A stretch of 64,000 bases of DNA from positions 124,001 through 188,000 of the forward strand of contig JARBJD010000023.1 of assembly GCA_033064195.1 (NCBI GenBank), in the 5' to 3' direction. The translations under genes and the position numbers were made by a program. Positions 12,753 to 24,420 of the stretch are shown here, one piece after another. Every line of letters starts with the position of its first letter. Position 1 is the first letter of the stretch. The DNA comes from Blattamonas nauphoetae (Eukaryota > Preaxostyla > Oxymonadida). The notes below the pieces were generated by a model that was not told the origin of the DNA, searched no databases, and worked only from the letters and a program-made list of their open reading frames with translations.

Positions 12753-14250
12753 ATGTCGAAGCCTACGTACTTTTATTGAGTTTTTCCTCATATTTCCCTT
12801 CTCTATTACGGCACAGACCAGAAATTGTCCAACAACGATTTGATGCAATCCAGTCCATTTCTGCTGAAACAATTGAACCAGATGAGCTCAAGGCACTCCT
12901 CGAAACTGGAGAAGAGCTCACCGTTTATGATGGATTCGAGCCAAGTGGGAGGATGCATCTCGCCCAGGCGGTCTTGAAAGCTCACATCGTCAAGACACTC
13001 ACCAGCAACGGATGTAAATTCATCCTCTGGGTCGCAGATTGGTTCGCTATGATGAATCGTGTGCCATTGTTTCACACTGACTCTCTCGACTTTATTCTCC
13101 TTTCCATCAATCGCAGACAAGTCAGGAGGAGATATGGAAAAGATTCACAGGCTGGGTGAATACTTCATTCAAGTTTGGAAATCGCTCGGAATCGGAGAGA
13201 ATGGCAAAACCGAATTCCTCTGGGCATCTGAGGTGATTGGGAATAATCCAAATTACTGGGAGCTCGTCATGGACATCTCCCAAACGTTCACTGTGAAAAG
13301 AATGACCAGGTTTGCCCAATTTCTTGTTTTGACATGATGTCAACTGTGCTTCTCTGTTTTCTCAGGTGCTCTCAAATCATGGGACGTTCAGATGATGATG
13401 CCCTCTCTGGATCACAGATCCTCTACCCTTGCATGCAATGTGCTGACATCTTCAATCTCAAGGTTTAATCGTTTTCGATGTCCATTTTCATCTTCTAGGC
13501 CCAAATTTGCCAACTTGGAACAGATCAAAGAAAGGTCAATGTTCTCGCTCGTGAATACGCGCAAACAAAAGGTCTCAAGAAACCAGTGATCATTAGCCAT
13601 AGTATGATATCCTCTCTTTTGTATTGCCTGTAGATATGCTCATGGGTCTCTCTGAAGGACAAGTAAAGATGAGCAAGAGCAATCCAATGTCAGCCATCTT
13701 TGTGGATGATGATGCGGTGTGCCTCTGAATACCTCTTTATATACGATTCTTTATTGTATCTCTATCGCATCTATCATCTTTTTCATCGCAGGAAACCGTC
13801 CTCTTGAAAATCAACTCGGCCTGGGTTCCAGAAGGGAAAATTGAGGGATCACCATTGTTCAACTGGTTGCAATTTTTGATTCTTCCCGTTCTTGGCTCTC
13901 TTAAAATCGGTGATGTGTATGTTCTTGTGTTTCATCACATTCTTTTCTTCAGTGATTACACATCCATGGACCAAGTGAAAGAAGCTGTTGAAAAGGGAAC
14001 ATTTGCCTGGGATGGCCTTAAACCTGCATTGGGTGGTTTGTGTTTTTATTTCGATCACTGATATTCCCTCCAACACTCAGCTGCCATCAATACACTCTTA
14101 GAGCCTGTCCGTGCTCACTTCACATCGACACCCGAGCTTATCAAGCTTCGTGAGGATGTTGCTGCTATTGCAATTGAGAATGCTCAAATTGCCGCTGCAA
14201 AGAAAGCTGCTGATGAAGCGAAGGCTGCGGAAGAGAAGTCTTCAAAGTGA
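12753..14250 (+). CDS. YARS: Tyrosyl-tRNA synthetase, nine exons
   Basis: Charges tRNA-Tyr in the cytosol. Exons 12753-12766, 12817-13058, 13117-13309, 13366-13462, 13499-13601, 13634-13716, 13792-13916, 13953-14032 and 14081-14250 join in frame to 368 aa, the usual length for the eukaryotic/archaeal type without a C-terminal EMAP-like domain. Class I signatures are visible: the HIGH-like DGFEPSGRMHLAQ near residue 50, WVADWFAMMN, and VKMSKSNP (KMSKS) near residue 225. The C-terminus is an Ala/Lys-rich helix. The first exon is only 14 nt, and introns are 32-75 nt. Frame closure across eight introns gives strong support for the model and for the intron rules used elsewhere here. Confidence 0.96.
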
Positions 14251-14374
14251 CCATGCTCACCATTTGGTTGTGTTGCGGAAATCATTTCACAATTCGTTGT
14301 TGATAGCAATTCATTATTAAAGAATCATGATTCAATTTCTGATTTGATTTCATTGTCGAAAGGGGCCGATCGAA

Positions 14375-15026
14375 ATGGCACAATCGAGTCCTCACGAAGA
14401 GATATCAGAGACAGAACGACATCGACGATTAGATGTGATATTTGAACAAATTGGTGAAAATGTATGTTTTACTGTCCATCAATAGTTCGTCAGTATCCCA
14501 CTCTACCAAAATCGCTCTCAACACAAAAATCAAGCCTTGAAAAGCAACGAAAACAGATTATTTTTGAAGCTTTCGAATATTTTGATACGGACCATAATGG
14601 AACTCTCGATCCTGGTGAAATTAAGTTCGCAATGCAACTTCTTGGATTTCCTCTCACAAAACAGGAGATAGCAGATTTCGTGGAGAAAGATGGAGAAGAT
14701 GACGCTGTTTCGTTTGATGTGTTTTCCAATTTTGTCCTGGATAAAATGGTTTGTTCCACTTTTTGAAGGATAAAATTCACATCTCGATCACTCAGTCGAA
14801 AGTTCCACCAGAAGAAGAATCACTGCGTGCTTTTCGCCTTATTGACAAAGACCATCGAGGTTTTATTGAATACAAGTCTTTAAAACGTGCAGCAACTGAT
14901 TGCAACTCGGATTTGGCCTACGCTCCTGACATTCTCAAGTCTATCATCTCAAGCATTGATAAAGATGGTGACAACCGATTATCGTACGAAGAATTTGAAC
15001 GAGCATACATGAAATCATTGGAGTGA
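14375..15026 (+). CDS. Centrin-like EF-hand protein
   Basis: Exons 14375-14461, 14494-14748 and 14796-15026 join in frame to 190 aa. Four EF-hand positions are visible. The first (DTDHNGTLDPGE) and last (DKDGDNRLSYEE) are canonical calcium loops, the third (DKDHRGFIEYKS) is nearly so, and the second is degenerate. The context FEYFDTDHNGTLDPGEIKFAMQLLGF is typical of centrins, which sit in basal bodies and contractile fibres. Calmodulin is less likely because of the 30-residue N-terminal extension and the degenerate second hand. The 32-nt first intron uses the second of two nearby AG sites; the first would break frame. Confidence 0.88.
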
Positions 15027-15440
15027 AGGTGTGTCAATCATCGAACGATACAAAATCCGGACAAACCGAGAATCGAACAAATTCTCATTTATAGCAGAGA
15101 TCACAACAAAAAACAAAAGAAATTCATCCAAACACTTTCGACAGGAAGCAGTACTTGCATCTATTTTTCTGGACATATCTTTCTTATGACAGATTGACAC
15201 GCTCCACAAAGAAGTCTCTCTTTCTCTTTATTAAAGGAAAAGAACTGAATCAACCATTTCAAAAACAACGTCATGTGTATTTCTAAACAAAAATTTCTGA
15301 AAAGGGTGAGCAAACCTTCAACTGAGCATCAGTTTCATCGTATTCAATCTGTGCTTCAACCTGTTTTGAGATGGCATCGTTCAAAAACGAAAACAAGAAC
15401 GCGGTATCCGAACAATAAAGGAGAGAAGGAGCTGAATAGT
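15027..15440. other. Convergent 3' region
   Basis: About 410 bases between the centrin-like stop and the SWC4 stop. A minus-strand segment near 15310-15365 reads as a charged helix (QVEAQIEYDETDAQLK) after an acceptor-like aacag, so a last exon of the SWC4 gene could lie here. I found no frame-keeping donor. Confidence 0.35.
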
Positions 15441-17531
15441 CTAATAAAAGGGACAAAACGGCATACGGAGTCCAAGAGAGGTGAAAATGGCTCTTTCGGC
15501 CTTTCGGAGAGGGACCCGGTATTGCGGGGCGATGTCGCTCATCATGCACGCAATGCTCGCCTGCTCTTCCTCCTTCTCTCCGTCCAACTTCTTCCTTCCA
15601 CGACGACCTTCCTTCATCTCGGCCTCGGACTGCGAAATCTCGTCTGCACTTCGATAGAGTTTCAATTCCGTTGCCTTCCACAGCGGTCGTCTTGTCAACT
15701 CCGAACGATAATCGGAGAACTTCGGATGTTGTGGCTTTTGGGCAGTTGGGGCTGGCTTAGCCATGCTTGGATTGAGGCGGATGGTGAGAGTCTGCTTGCC
15801 GGGTGTCTGAGCGACTTTGATGGGCGACGTGGCTGGTCGTGTGGGTGTTTGAGTGGGAGGCGGTCGGACTGATTGTGGCTTGCCTGGTTTCATTCCAAGC
15901 AGATTCCGAACATTGACCATTTCGCGAGGTGGGGACTGGGGAGAGATGGGAGTGTGGGGAGATGTGACGGGAGTGGGGATGGTGCTTGATGTTGATTTGG
16001 GAGTTGAGGGTGGAGGGAGTTGGGTGGATGGGGTCGCTTGTGTTGGCTGGGCTGGCTGAGAGTGAAGTTGTGAGGGTGTTTGCTGCTTCTTCTTCACCCA
16101 CGTTTCGAGCTGCTCCTCTTTGTAGATGTCCCATTCTGTCCATGCCCGTCCAAAGAACAACACGTTTCCACCTCGCTCGATCGACTCGTCCTCTTTCTTC
16201 TCGTCATGGTCGGGTGATGAGATGCTGCCAGCGGATGACTCGCTCTCCTCTATCTTCTTTGCAAGTTGTTTGTTTGGATCTGGCGGCCTGCCTCTCTTCT
16301 TCTTTTCAGGTTGAGGGAGAAGAATTGCTTTTTGTTTCTTTGCTTCTGGTGTTGGCCGATTCTTTCGTTTCATTTGTGCGGTTGAGAAGCACGAACGAAG
16401 AATGGGCTCGAAGCCGTGCACTGCTTCATACACGTTCACTCTGCTTGTCTGACTGCTCTCAAGAGACCCACTCATCCGAACCACGTGTCGCAGGAAGGCT
16501 GTGAGTTCTTCTGGCTTCATGCCGAGGTTCCTCTCGAGTTCAATCGAGAGGCGTGTAGTGTCGACAAGTTTGGTGAGATCGTATTGTTCCCCGTCTTGGA
16601 GCTGGATGAGGTTTTGATCGTTTTTCTGGTTCAGAATGGACTTGAAACTAGTGGTAGTTTGTTGCTCTTCCTCAACTTCCTCTTCGGTGAGGGTGCACAT
16701 CACTCGAAGGGCCTGATTCTTTTCGCGAATCTTTTGATCGTCATACACAAAACGTCCACAGCTGACAAGGAAGGGATCAAGACCGAATTCTTGATCAATC
16801 ACGTTTAAAACATGAGTGGATGGAAGGGGAAGGAGGTATTGATGCGGTTTGTAGCGAGTTTTGGACGAGGATGATTGAAAGGACGAAGAAGGTGCTAAAC
16901 TGGCCTCTTCGAGAGATGAGTGTGTATGTTCGAAAGAAGAGCCAAACGGGGGTCTTTCAGATCGTATATGATGGGTTGAATATTGTTTGAGGCGGTTATC
17001 CGTGAGTATTCTGCAAACATTATAAAATCTGCTTTTTAGTTCCTCTATTGATTTTTCAGGCTCAATTCGATCCGAAACAGCAGCAAAGGAAAAGCTCAGA
17101 GTTGAGAGGAGAGAAAACATTGTGTCTGTTGTTTCTTTGGTCCAACCTGGAGCAGATAGATAACTGTCATATTCCTGTTGTGTGTATGATGGAACCTTGA
17201 ATGGTTTTTTGTAGGTCCGTGGGAGTATAAATGATGCTGGGAGGTTGCTTTGTGAATATGTGGAAAATGTTTGTCCATCTGTTCTGTCCGGATTTTGGAT
17301 TTCCTTCCATTCCCATTTTTGCTGTGAAGATAGATCATACAGCTTTGGTTTTTGTCTAGGAAGGACAGGTTCTGGGGTTTGCGGAAGCATTCCTCCAAGC
17401 TGATACACTTCACGTGACATTCCCTCTGGAATCCGAGCCGTCTTTCTTTTCCTCTCTCCAACCGGGGTAGAAGAATGTGATGGCGGTTCTGACTTTTCAG
17501 CAATACCTAGAATAAGTTTTACATCAGTCAT
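15441..17531 (-). CDS. DMAP1: SWC4/DMAP1 (NuA4 and SWR1 chromatin complex subunit)
   Basis: A 696-residue uninterrupted frame taken from the ATG that gives MTDVKLILGI. DMAP1/SWC4 features are in order: KTARIPEGMSREVYQL near residue 35, KWEWKEIQNPDRTDG, and then the diagnostic SANT-like region near residues 120-185 (KPFKVPSYTQQEYDSYL, GWTKETTDTMFSLL, and SIEELKSRFYNVCRIL). A charged EEEVEEEQ helix follows. The C-terminal half is longer than in animals, with an AT-hook-like KKRGRPPD near residue 405 and a Pro/Thr-rich linker. The protein is a shared subunit of histone acetylation and H2A.Z exchange complexes. Its ATG overlaps the ATG of the plus-strand neighbour in a CATG tetramer. Confidence 0.9.
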   Translation of the reverse strand: MTDVKLILGIAEKSEPPSHSSTPVGERKRKTARIPEGMSREVYQLGGMLPQTPEPVLPRQKPKLYDLSSQQKWEWKEIQNPDRTDGQTFSTYSQSNLPASFILPRTYKKPFKVPSYTQQEYDSYLSAPGWTKETTDTMFSLLSTLSFSFAAVSDRIEPEKSIEELKSRFYNVCRILTDNRLKQYSTHHIRSERPPFGSSFEHTHSSLEEASLAPSSSFQSSSSKTRYKPHQYLLPLPSTHVLNVIDQEFGLDPFLVSCGRFVYDDQKIREKNQALRVMCTLTEEEVEEEQQTTTSFKSILNQKNDQNLIQLQDGEQYDLTKLVDTTRLSIELERNLGMKPEELTAFLRHVVRMSGSLESSQTSRVNVYEAVHGFEPILRSCFSTAQMKRKNRPTPEAKKQKAILLPQPEKKKRGRPPDPNKQLAKKIEESESSAGSISSPDHDEKKEDESIERGGNVLFFGRAWTEWDIYKEEQLETWVKKKQQTPSQLHSQPAQPTQATPSTQLPPPSTPKSTSSTIPTPVTSPHTPISPQSPPREMVNVRNLLGMKPGKPQSVRPPPTQTPTRPATSPIKVAQTPGKQTLTIRLNPSMAKPAPTAQKPQHPKFSDYRSELTRRPLWKATELKLYRSADEISQSEAEMKEGRRGRKKLDGEKEEEQASIACMMSDIAPQYRVPLRKAERAIFTSLGLRMPFCPFY

Positions 17532-20373
17532 GTCTTTGAATAAGTTGTATGTTGTCGAATTATCGAAAAAAGATGGCAAACGAAGATTCCCAACATATTT
17601 TCCATTTATCCCAAAATCATCAATGGATCATTCAGAGATTTTTTTACCAATTAGACGGTCATTCATGATGGTAATTGCCTCAGCTCAACGACGAGAGATG
17701 TCTCGTCCAACAAATTTATCCATGATCTCAACTCAAAAACGATTCTCCCAACCTCTCTCAGAACCGTCGCAATTGCTTGCTCAATCAGCAACCACATTTC
17801 TCCAGCAACTCCAAAGGGGTGAGGAAGTCTTAAAAGAAATTATTGAGGATCAGTGCCAGAACATCAGTGACACAATGAGTTGTTCGCTTTTCTTCTCAAC
17901 ACTCTGCGATGATCTTCGAAAACTGTTAAGCTCTGTTAGACCATACTCTATCCATCTGTTTGGATCAAATATAGTCCTTTTTGATGCTCAAGCTAGTCTT
18001 ATCCGATTCACAACTGAAATCGTACTCGCAATTCTCAATGCACGGCAATATCAATTTGATTTCTCACAATCATTAGCAAATCTCGTGGAAATGGTCGTTT
18101 CTCATGGGATTACTCTCACCATTCCCACCATTGTTCCAACATCACAACTTCATCCTTCAGTCTTCGATTCATTGGAACAAATATGGTCATCCATTCTTAA
18201 TATTTTTCAACTGAATTATTCACCTGAAATCGTATCTTATTCCAACTTTGATGGACAAGGAAATTCTTTTAGGCATGTGAACCACCTCTTTGATCTTCTC
18301 TCCGGAATTTTGCGGATTGAATGCCTCACACCTCTCTCAAATCTATTTCATTCCACTGATGGAGTTGATGTCTTCACAGTCGCTCCTTTCATTGTCAGTG
18401 CTCCACGTGGAACAGGGCAACTCATCAGTGAAATGTGTTGTGGTCATTCACTTGGATTTACTGCGGATCATTCGATTATTTTATCTAAAATCAAACGAAT
18501 TTCGATATCTTCAGCACTGCTCATATATCTTTATCGAATGTCAAACAGTCATTATCACATAAAACCGTCGGAACAAGGAAGCGATCAGATTCTAACTATT
18601 CTTCTTGAACTCAGTGATCTCCTTCCTAGACCATTATCACTGATTCAAAATCAAGCAAAAACACTCACAGCATTGGAAATATTATCAGTAATTAACGTAG
18701 AAACTGCTTTACTTCATGGCTTCCAACACATCCTGGCAGCATTTGTGATGGTCTTCGTGACGTCTGATCCAAGAAACACTGATCTCTCAATGAACATTTT
18801 CACACCCTTCATTGAATATTACGTTCAATTCCATCTGGCGATCACGGAACTCTGGTCATTGATCCTGAAACTCCCACCCGAATTGTCCACAACTGTCAAA
18901 CCAAGCAAGTCTCTCATTGCACTTGCCAAAGAATTATCCATCACTCTTCTTCCCACACGTCGAGATAGAGACTCAGGAGAGAATTTGGAGCAGGTAGAAC
19001 CTCCACAATTCATCCACCCAGAATTTTATTACGTCCTGCCATTCGTCACGACTCCAGTCCAACTTCAAGCTCTCCAAAATGTCATCAACCCTCGTCTGGT
19101 TGCGAATGTTCAACCTTTCTTCCGATCAGACACTTCTGAGAATGAAAGAGAGACTGTTCTGGACGAGGGAAACACCGAAATATTGTCTTACCTCAATCAA
19201 CACCCATCTGCTGCAATGAACCCGCAGTCTCAGCCAACACAAACTCCGCCTGCTTCTCTCCAAACTCAGCCGACGACCCGCTCACACACTCGGCAGTTCA
19301 GAGAAGACTTTGTGACTCTCATCACCATTCCTGCTCCTGTCCTGTTGATCGCAGGGTTGCTTGTCTCCTCTCATTCCTGTCGAGACACAGTCAGGAATGG
19401 GCCTTTGTCATTTGCGACGTCGACAACTCGAGCCCAGCATATGAGCATTCGGCACACGTTCAATTTGGCTCAAGCGAGCTCACAACCTTCAAATTCTTTC
19501 CATTTCTCTCCCAACACTATCTATTTTGAGACCGACAGCGAAGAACTATCCCTCATCCTCAATTACTCGACACGACAGTTCCACTTCTTCTCTGCTCTGA
19601 GTTTATTGTGCGACAAAATATCTCCGTCGATTGTGAAGCAGCCCATCCAGACTGAGATGGAGATCCTTCCTGTCATCCGCGACCAAATCGAAGATGTCAT
19701 CAAAGATGCTAACCACGTCCTGTTTCTCTACTTCCAATCACACGCTGGATTCACTCCATTCAAAGATTCAAAAACGGTGTCGAACGCCATCTCTCTCACT
19801 CCTCAACCAAAACAGAGCTCGATTTTGTATAAACTTAAGGGCCCGCCAAAACAGGACATTTCAAATGTCCATCCTCTTCTCTCACTCTTCACGAAATTTA
19901 GTTTGATCGACACAATCTCTGTGTTTCCATGGCTGAACCCACTCCAAAGTTATTTCGGACAACAGCAGCAACAACAACAGCCCAAGGTTTTTGGAGTTCC
20001 GACGATTCACACAGCAACTCAACAACTCTCCATTTTGACTCTCTTCCTCTTCCTCTCTGATGACCTGCACACCATCCTCAAGGACACGCTCTCGCTGGAA
20101 CTCATGAAGAACGTGATGAACCATGTTGCTCGTCTGCTCTGCTGGATTGCATCCATTCAATACGCTGATGTGAAAAATGAACTCCAAAACCAGTCGTACA
20201 GTCCGAGTATTGAGCAGAGCAAGAAAGTTCTCGCGGGGTTTGTTGTGGATGCCATCCTGGAACTCCTCACCAGTCCTGTTCGAAGTGAAGCTCATCTCAG
20301 AGCCATCCAAGACACGAACCGAGTGATGAAAGAACGGATCACACACTATCTCCGCACAGGAAGGATCTCTTGA
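17530..20373 (+). CDS. Unrecognised 947-aa helical protein
   Basis: A single open frame of 947 codons, rich in Leu/Ser/Thr with many amphipathic helices. A short poly-Gln run lies near residue 815 (FGQQQQQQQP). A Gln/Thr/Pro-rich linker near residues 560-590 divides two helical regions, and the C-terminus is basic and helical (RVMKERITHYLRTGR). The all-helical, repeat-free look would fit a scaffold, nucleoporin or Mediator/Integrator-type subunit, but I can name none. The first ATG overlaps the SWC4 start, so later ATGs at 17623 or 17698 are likelier real starts. It is convergent with the DYRK gene, 155 bp away. Confidence 0.8.
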   Translation: MSLNKLYVVELSKKDGKRRFPTYFPFIPKSSMDHSEIFLPIRRSFMMVIASAQRREMSRPTNLSMISTQKRFSQPLSEPSQLLAQSATTFLQQLQRGEEVLKEIIEDQCQNISDTMSCSLFFSTLCDDLRKLLSSVRPYSIHLFGSNIVLFDAQASLIRFTTEIVLAILNARQYQFDFSQSLANLVEMVVSHGITLTIPTIVPTSQLHPSVFDSLEQIWSSILNIFQLNYSPEIVSYSNFDGQGNSFRHVNHLFDLLSGILRIECLTPLSNLFHSTDGVDVFTVAPFIVSAPRGTGQLISEMCCGHSLGFTADHSIILSKIKRISISSALLIYLYRMSNSHYHIKPSEQGSDQILTILLELSDLLPRPLSLIQNQAKTLTALEILSVINVETALLHGFQHILAAFVMVFVTSDPRNTDLSMNIFTPFIEYYVQFHLAITELWSLILKLPPELSTTVKPSKSLIALAKELSITLLPTRRDRDSGENLEQVEPPQFIHPEFYYVLPFVTTPVQLQALQNVINPRLVANVQPFFRSDTSENERETVLDEGNTEILSYLNQHPSAAMNPQSQPTQTPPASLQTQPTTRSHTRQFREDFVTLITIPAPVLLIAGLLVSSHSCRDTVRNGPLSFATSTTRAQHMSIRHTFNLAQASSQPSNSFHFSPNTIYFETDSEELSLILNYSTRQFHFFSALSLLCDKISPSIVKQPIQTEMEILPVIRDQIEDVIKDANHVLFLYFQSHAGFTPFKDSKTVSNAISLTPQPKQSSILYKLKGPPKQDISNVHPLLSLFTKFSLIDTISVFPWLNPLQSYFGQQQQQQQPKVFGVPTIHTATQQLSILTLFLFLSDDLHTILKDTLSLELMKNVMNHVARLLCWIASIQYADVKNELQNQSYSPSIEQSKKVLAGFVVDAILELLTSPVRSEAHLRAIQDTNRVMKERITHYLRTGRIS

Positions 20374-20528
20374 CCCACTTCGGTGACGTTCTTCTCTGAT
20401 TTTGTTCACAACATGAGAGAGTACAGCTAGAAAGGTGATGATGAGAATCAAGAATCTCGTCAAGAATCGTGAGCTAAAAAGAAGGTCAGAATAATAACTA
20501 AGAAATGGGTATAGTGGCAAATGGGGAA

Positions 20529-23500
20529 TTACTCTTCCTCAGCATATTGGATTTTGAACCATGGGTGTTGGAGAGCTTCGAGAGCACTTGGTCGTTGATT
20601 CTGGTCAACAGTGAGGAGTCTTGATACAAAATCAACAAAAAGGGCATCGTCCGTGCCGAGACGGGCTCGAAGGGTGGTTTGCTTTGGATGGACGAAGTAA
20701 AATTGAGGCTGATCCGGCTCGGGATCCTCCTGAGTGTCGTAGAGAACATTGTTCACTGTGAAGTAGTGATACCTGAACTTCGCTTGTTGAAGGAGATCCT
20801 CTGAAAAGGGGCCGAGCATGCCGATCATGCTGCCGAGAAGAGTGGGAAGGGATTCGTGCACGAAGAGCACTCTCCCGGTAAGCATTTCAGCGAGAATGCA
20901 GCCGAGCGACCAGATGTCAATCTTTCGTCCGTACGGAATGCCAAGGATGACCTCAGGTGCTCGGTAGGAGCGGGACTGGGTATAGAACGTGAGGGGGTCG
21001 GTCACAAAGCAGCTGGATCCCAAATCAATCACCTTGACCTCGCAGCGGGAGTATGATTTGATTAATATGTTCTCTGGTTTGAGATCACAGTGCATGAGGC
21101 CAAGTGAGTGTAGAAAGGCAAGTGATTCGAGAACTTGTTTGGTGATTTTCTGGAGGCGGGGAATGGTGAAGTAGTTTGGCTGGTCGTTGTCCAGAAGATC
21201 CTTCTGGAACTCGTACAAGTTCTGCTTCAGAAGCTCACAGACGATGATGAGGTGCTCCTTGAAGTAGAAGAAGTCGTACATGCGAACAATGTGGAACAGA
21301 TCGTCGGGGTCGTGTCGGTTGACATAACTCAACAGTTTGATCTCGTCGATGCTTTGGTCGAAGTATTCCTTGTTGTTCTTGATGACCTTCATGCACACCA
21401 CGTCGCCTGTTTCGAGGTCATCGCATTCCACTGCTTTGCTGAATGCGGCTGATCCGATCTGGTCGCGTACAACAAACCGGCCGGCGAGGACTTGGTTGGG
21501 TTGCATGATAAGTTCGTCGTTGTTCTCGATCCCAGTGGCGAAGGGGGCAGAGATGATTCGGAGAGCGAATGAGTCGAGCTGATGTGTCGAGCAGAGAGGG
21601 CAATGCTTTGGCAGGCGAGAGGAATGGTTGGCTGGTTTGGTCGGAGTTGATTGGCGGTGTGGCTGAGGAGGGTTCTTGAGTTTGGCAAGTTCTTTCAATG
21701 CATTCTCTTCTTCCTGTTTCTTCTGACGTTTTCGTTGCTTTTTGCTGAGTTTCTTTTTCTTCTTTCCTCCCCCACTTCCTCCTCCCTTCCCCTGTGTCTT
21801 CTTGTGAGTTTGTTGATGTTCCTCCTCTTTCCTTTCAATGGCGTCGAGTGTGTTCTGCACATCCTCGTCCTCGTTATCGTCCTCGTCCTCGTTGGGAATG
21901 CAGATATATCCATCGACGAGTGTTGGTGTTTCAACTTGGTTCAACCATTCCTCGGGATGAGGCAGTGGAAGGTTCACGCCTGCAGGAAACATCATGTCAG
22001 TTGTGGTGGAGTCGTGTCGATAATCGAATGTTGCTCCTTCGGGAAGCGAGATCACAAATGGAGCAGAAATGCACCGACTCGCAAAGAGAGAGTGGACAAA
22101 GCCAGGATCGTAGTGGGCTTCCTCTTCTTCCTTCTGTTTCTCGTCGAACTCAGCATTGTCGGCATTGTCTTCGTTCTCCTCTTTTTCTGGTGGTTCGACT
22201 TGAAGACGCAGCAGATCACACATCAAATTCACGACCTCGGGAAGCCTCTCCTGGTCGTGCTCTTCGTTTGGTCCAGACGACACCTCAATCGGTGACAGTG
22301 AAAGAGACTCGTCAACTGCGGTCTCAGTCACATCGACGTGCACGAAGTCCATAACCTTCTCCTCGATCGGTGTTGGGAAGAGGGCAGCATGTGAGAATGC
22401 CTGTGGTTGGACCATCACATCGTTCTTCTTGTGGTCTTCTCGGAGGCTGGATGGAGTCTGCCGGGTCGGATTCTTTCGGATGGGGATGATGGGGCTGTTG
22501 GGAGGCGGAGAGGGAGGGAGAAGTGGGGAGACTGGTGCGCCGATTGATTGAAGAGAGACTTCAGAAAAAGTGCGAGTGTGTTTGGGGCGTCTCTGAACAC
22601 GTTCTTGTCTATTCCGATTGCCCTGCGGGATGATAGTGGCCAAGCGAGAGATGAATGAGGGGGAGAGGATGGGCAGATTGTTGGATCCTGGAGTTGAAGG
22701 TGGAGATCCTTGTGGTGAGAGAATTCGAGGTGAAAGGTGTTGTGGGGTGCGTGCTTTAGGAGTTCGACTTTTTGGGGTGCTGTTTTTGGGTGTTTGGAGA
22801 TGCGGGGTCATTGCGACCGTGATGGATTGGCGGGGAGAGCGTGGAAAATCAGATTCGTCTGTGGACATTCTGTGACTGTGACGAGGTATATAGCCAGCAG
22901 TCTTTGAGACATCACCGAATGTGTTGAGAGCAGGCTCAGTTGAGGCTGTGAGGAGAGTTCTGAAAGGTTCTCTTGGGGTCATAAGTGCAGGAGGTCGATA
23001 ATGGTGGAGTGGGTCGAAAGAGGAATCTCCAAGTTCCTTATTCGTCGGATCTTGTGAGAATGATTTTGAGAAGCTTGAATTGGAAGCCACATCACTGGTG
23101 AACGAGCTTATAGACAATGTTTGAAGTGGAGAAGATAGGTCGTTTTGTTGGTGTTCAGGTTGTGTGTTCAGTGGTTCTGTTGGGATAGTTACACCAAAGA
23201 GGTTTTGAATCAACATACGGAGAAGGATTTCTTCGTTTTGTCCGTCAGTAATGAAATCTTCAATTTCTTGCTCATTCATTCCACCAGCTTTCATAATTGA
23301 AGAGATTATAAGATATTCAGCATCTTCAAGAGGGAGTAGCTCAAGGTTTTCGGACATTGATTTGAGTTTGTTATACAAGTTCACTGAGAGAGTGTTGGCA
23401 TTCGATTCCGGTTGAAGAAAAAGAAGCTTTCGAAGATCCTCAACAGTAAGGGATGCGTCAATTGATGGGCCAGTTGGGGGATGATCGTCAAATTCCGAAA

Positions 23501-24064
23501 CTTCGAAAAAGGATGTGCGTCGGTGTGTGAGATGAGGATAGAGCATCGCTTCCATTGGGCCAGGAAGATGGGGATTGGATTGTGTCCGTAGTTTTTCATC
23601 TATCCTCCCCCGAATCATCCTGATGTACTCCTCTTCATAAAGATCTATCATTTCTTTGGATGGTATTTCTGAATTGATTCAGATGACGAAGCATTCATAA
23701 GAAACATAAAAAGAAATACCTTCTTCAAGAAATTGTGGCACAGGTCTTCGTGAGATTCCGACTTCATCATCAGGATCCCATTCATCAGTGACATCTGATG
23801 AGTAGAGGAGAATGAATGAAAGATGAGTTGATTTGGGCAATGAACAATTGATAATGAATACTTGGATCCCAAATGCGTTGCGAAGAGGGCCAACATAAGA
23901 GAGGAATGTGCTCTAGAGAAATTCAATGGTTGTTGTTCATGAAAAAGAGTGAGAGTCAAACCATCTTGGTGTCGATTGTTCAGGAGGTCATCAACCATCT
24001 GATCGGTCAATTGGCTGTCATTGTCCTCGAGATTGCTTGGAGTTGAATCGTCTTCAGAGTTCAT
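20529..24064 (-). CDS. DYRK-family dual-specificity kinase with long N-terminus
   Basis: Exons 23962-24064, 23720-23794 and 20529-23668 join in frame to 1105 aa. The kinase domain is near the C-terminus: IGSAAFSKAVEC (glycine loop), CMKVIKN (Lys), LMHCDLKPENIL, VIDLGSSCF (DLG in place of DFG, common in this family) and the activation loop YTQSRSYRAPE, whose first Tyr is autophosphorylated in DYRKs. The first exons read DEWDPDDEVGISRRPVPQFLEE, a stretch I associate with plant/protist DYRKP-type kinases. About 650 residues between are disordered: Ser/Pro-rich, then acidic, then a Lys-rich patch (GGKKKKKLSKKQRKRQKK). Domain order and the QSRSYRAPE loop make the family call firm; the subfamily is inference. 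Confidence 0.94.
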
Positions 24065-24420
24065 TCAACTCAGAATGAGAAAGCTTGACTGTCCCATTAA
24101 GGAATTGACTCTCTTTTGAAAAAAAACATTGAGGATCAAAAGGATCTGAAAGAAGAGTTCTGACTCCTTTTGAGTGAAATGGGAAGCGCCTTGTGACATC
24201 TCAAGGTCAGTACTCCCTAACATTGAAGATTCTGTGAAGTCATTTCAAATGACAGCAAGGAGGACGGTGAAAGTTGAGAAGACCGAGAAAATGCGCAGGA
24301 GGAAATGTCTTTTGGATGGGGAAAGTCACTATACGGATCAGAGAGACTGATTGACCATTGGAATGTTGGGTGAGAGTCCGACCAGGTTTGAGAGAAGACA
24401 ATTATCTCTTTGGTGAAGTA
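24065..24420. other. Intergenic, nothing recognised
   Basis: About 355 bases between two minus-strand genes. They hold the DYRK promoter and the 3' end of the CK2-beta gene. No frame or repeat was noted. Confidence 0.35.
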
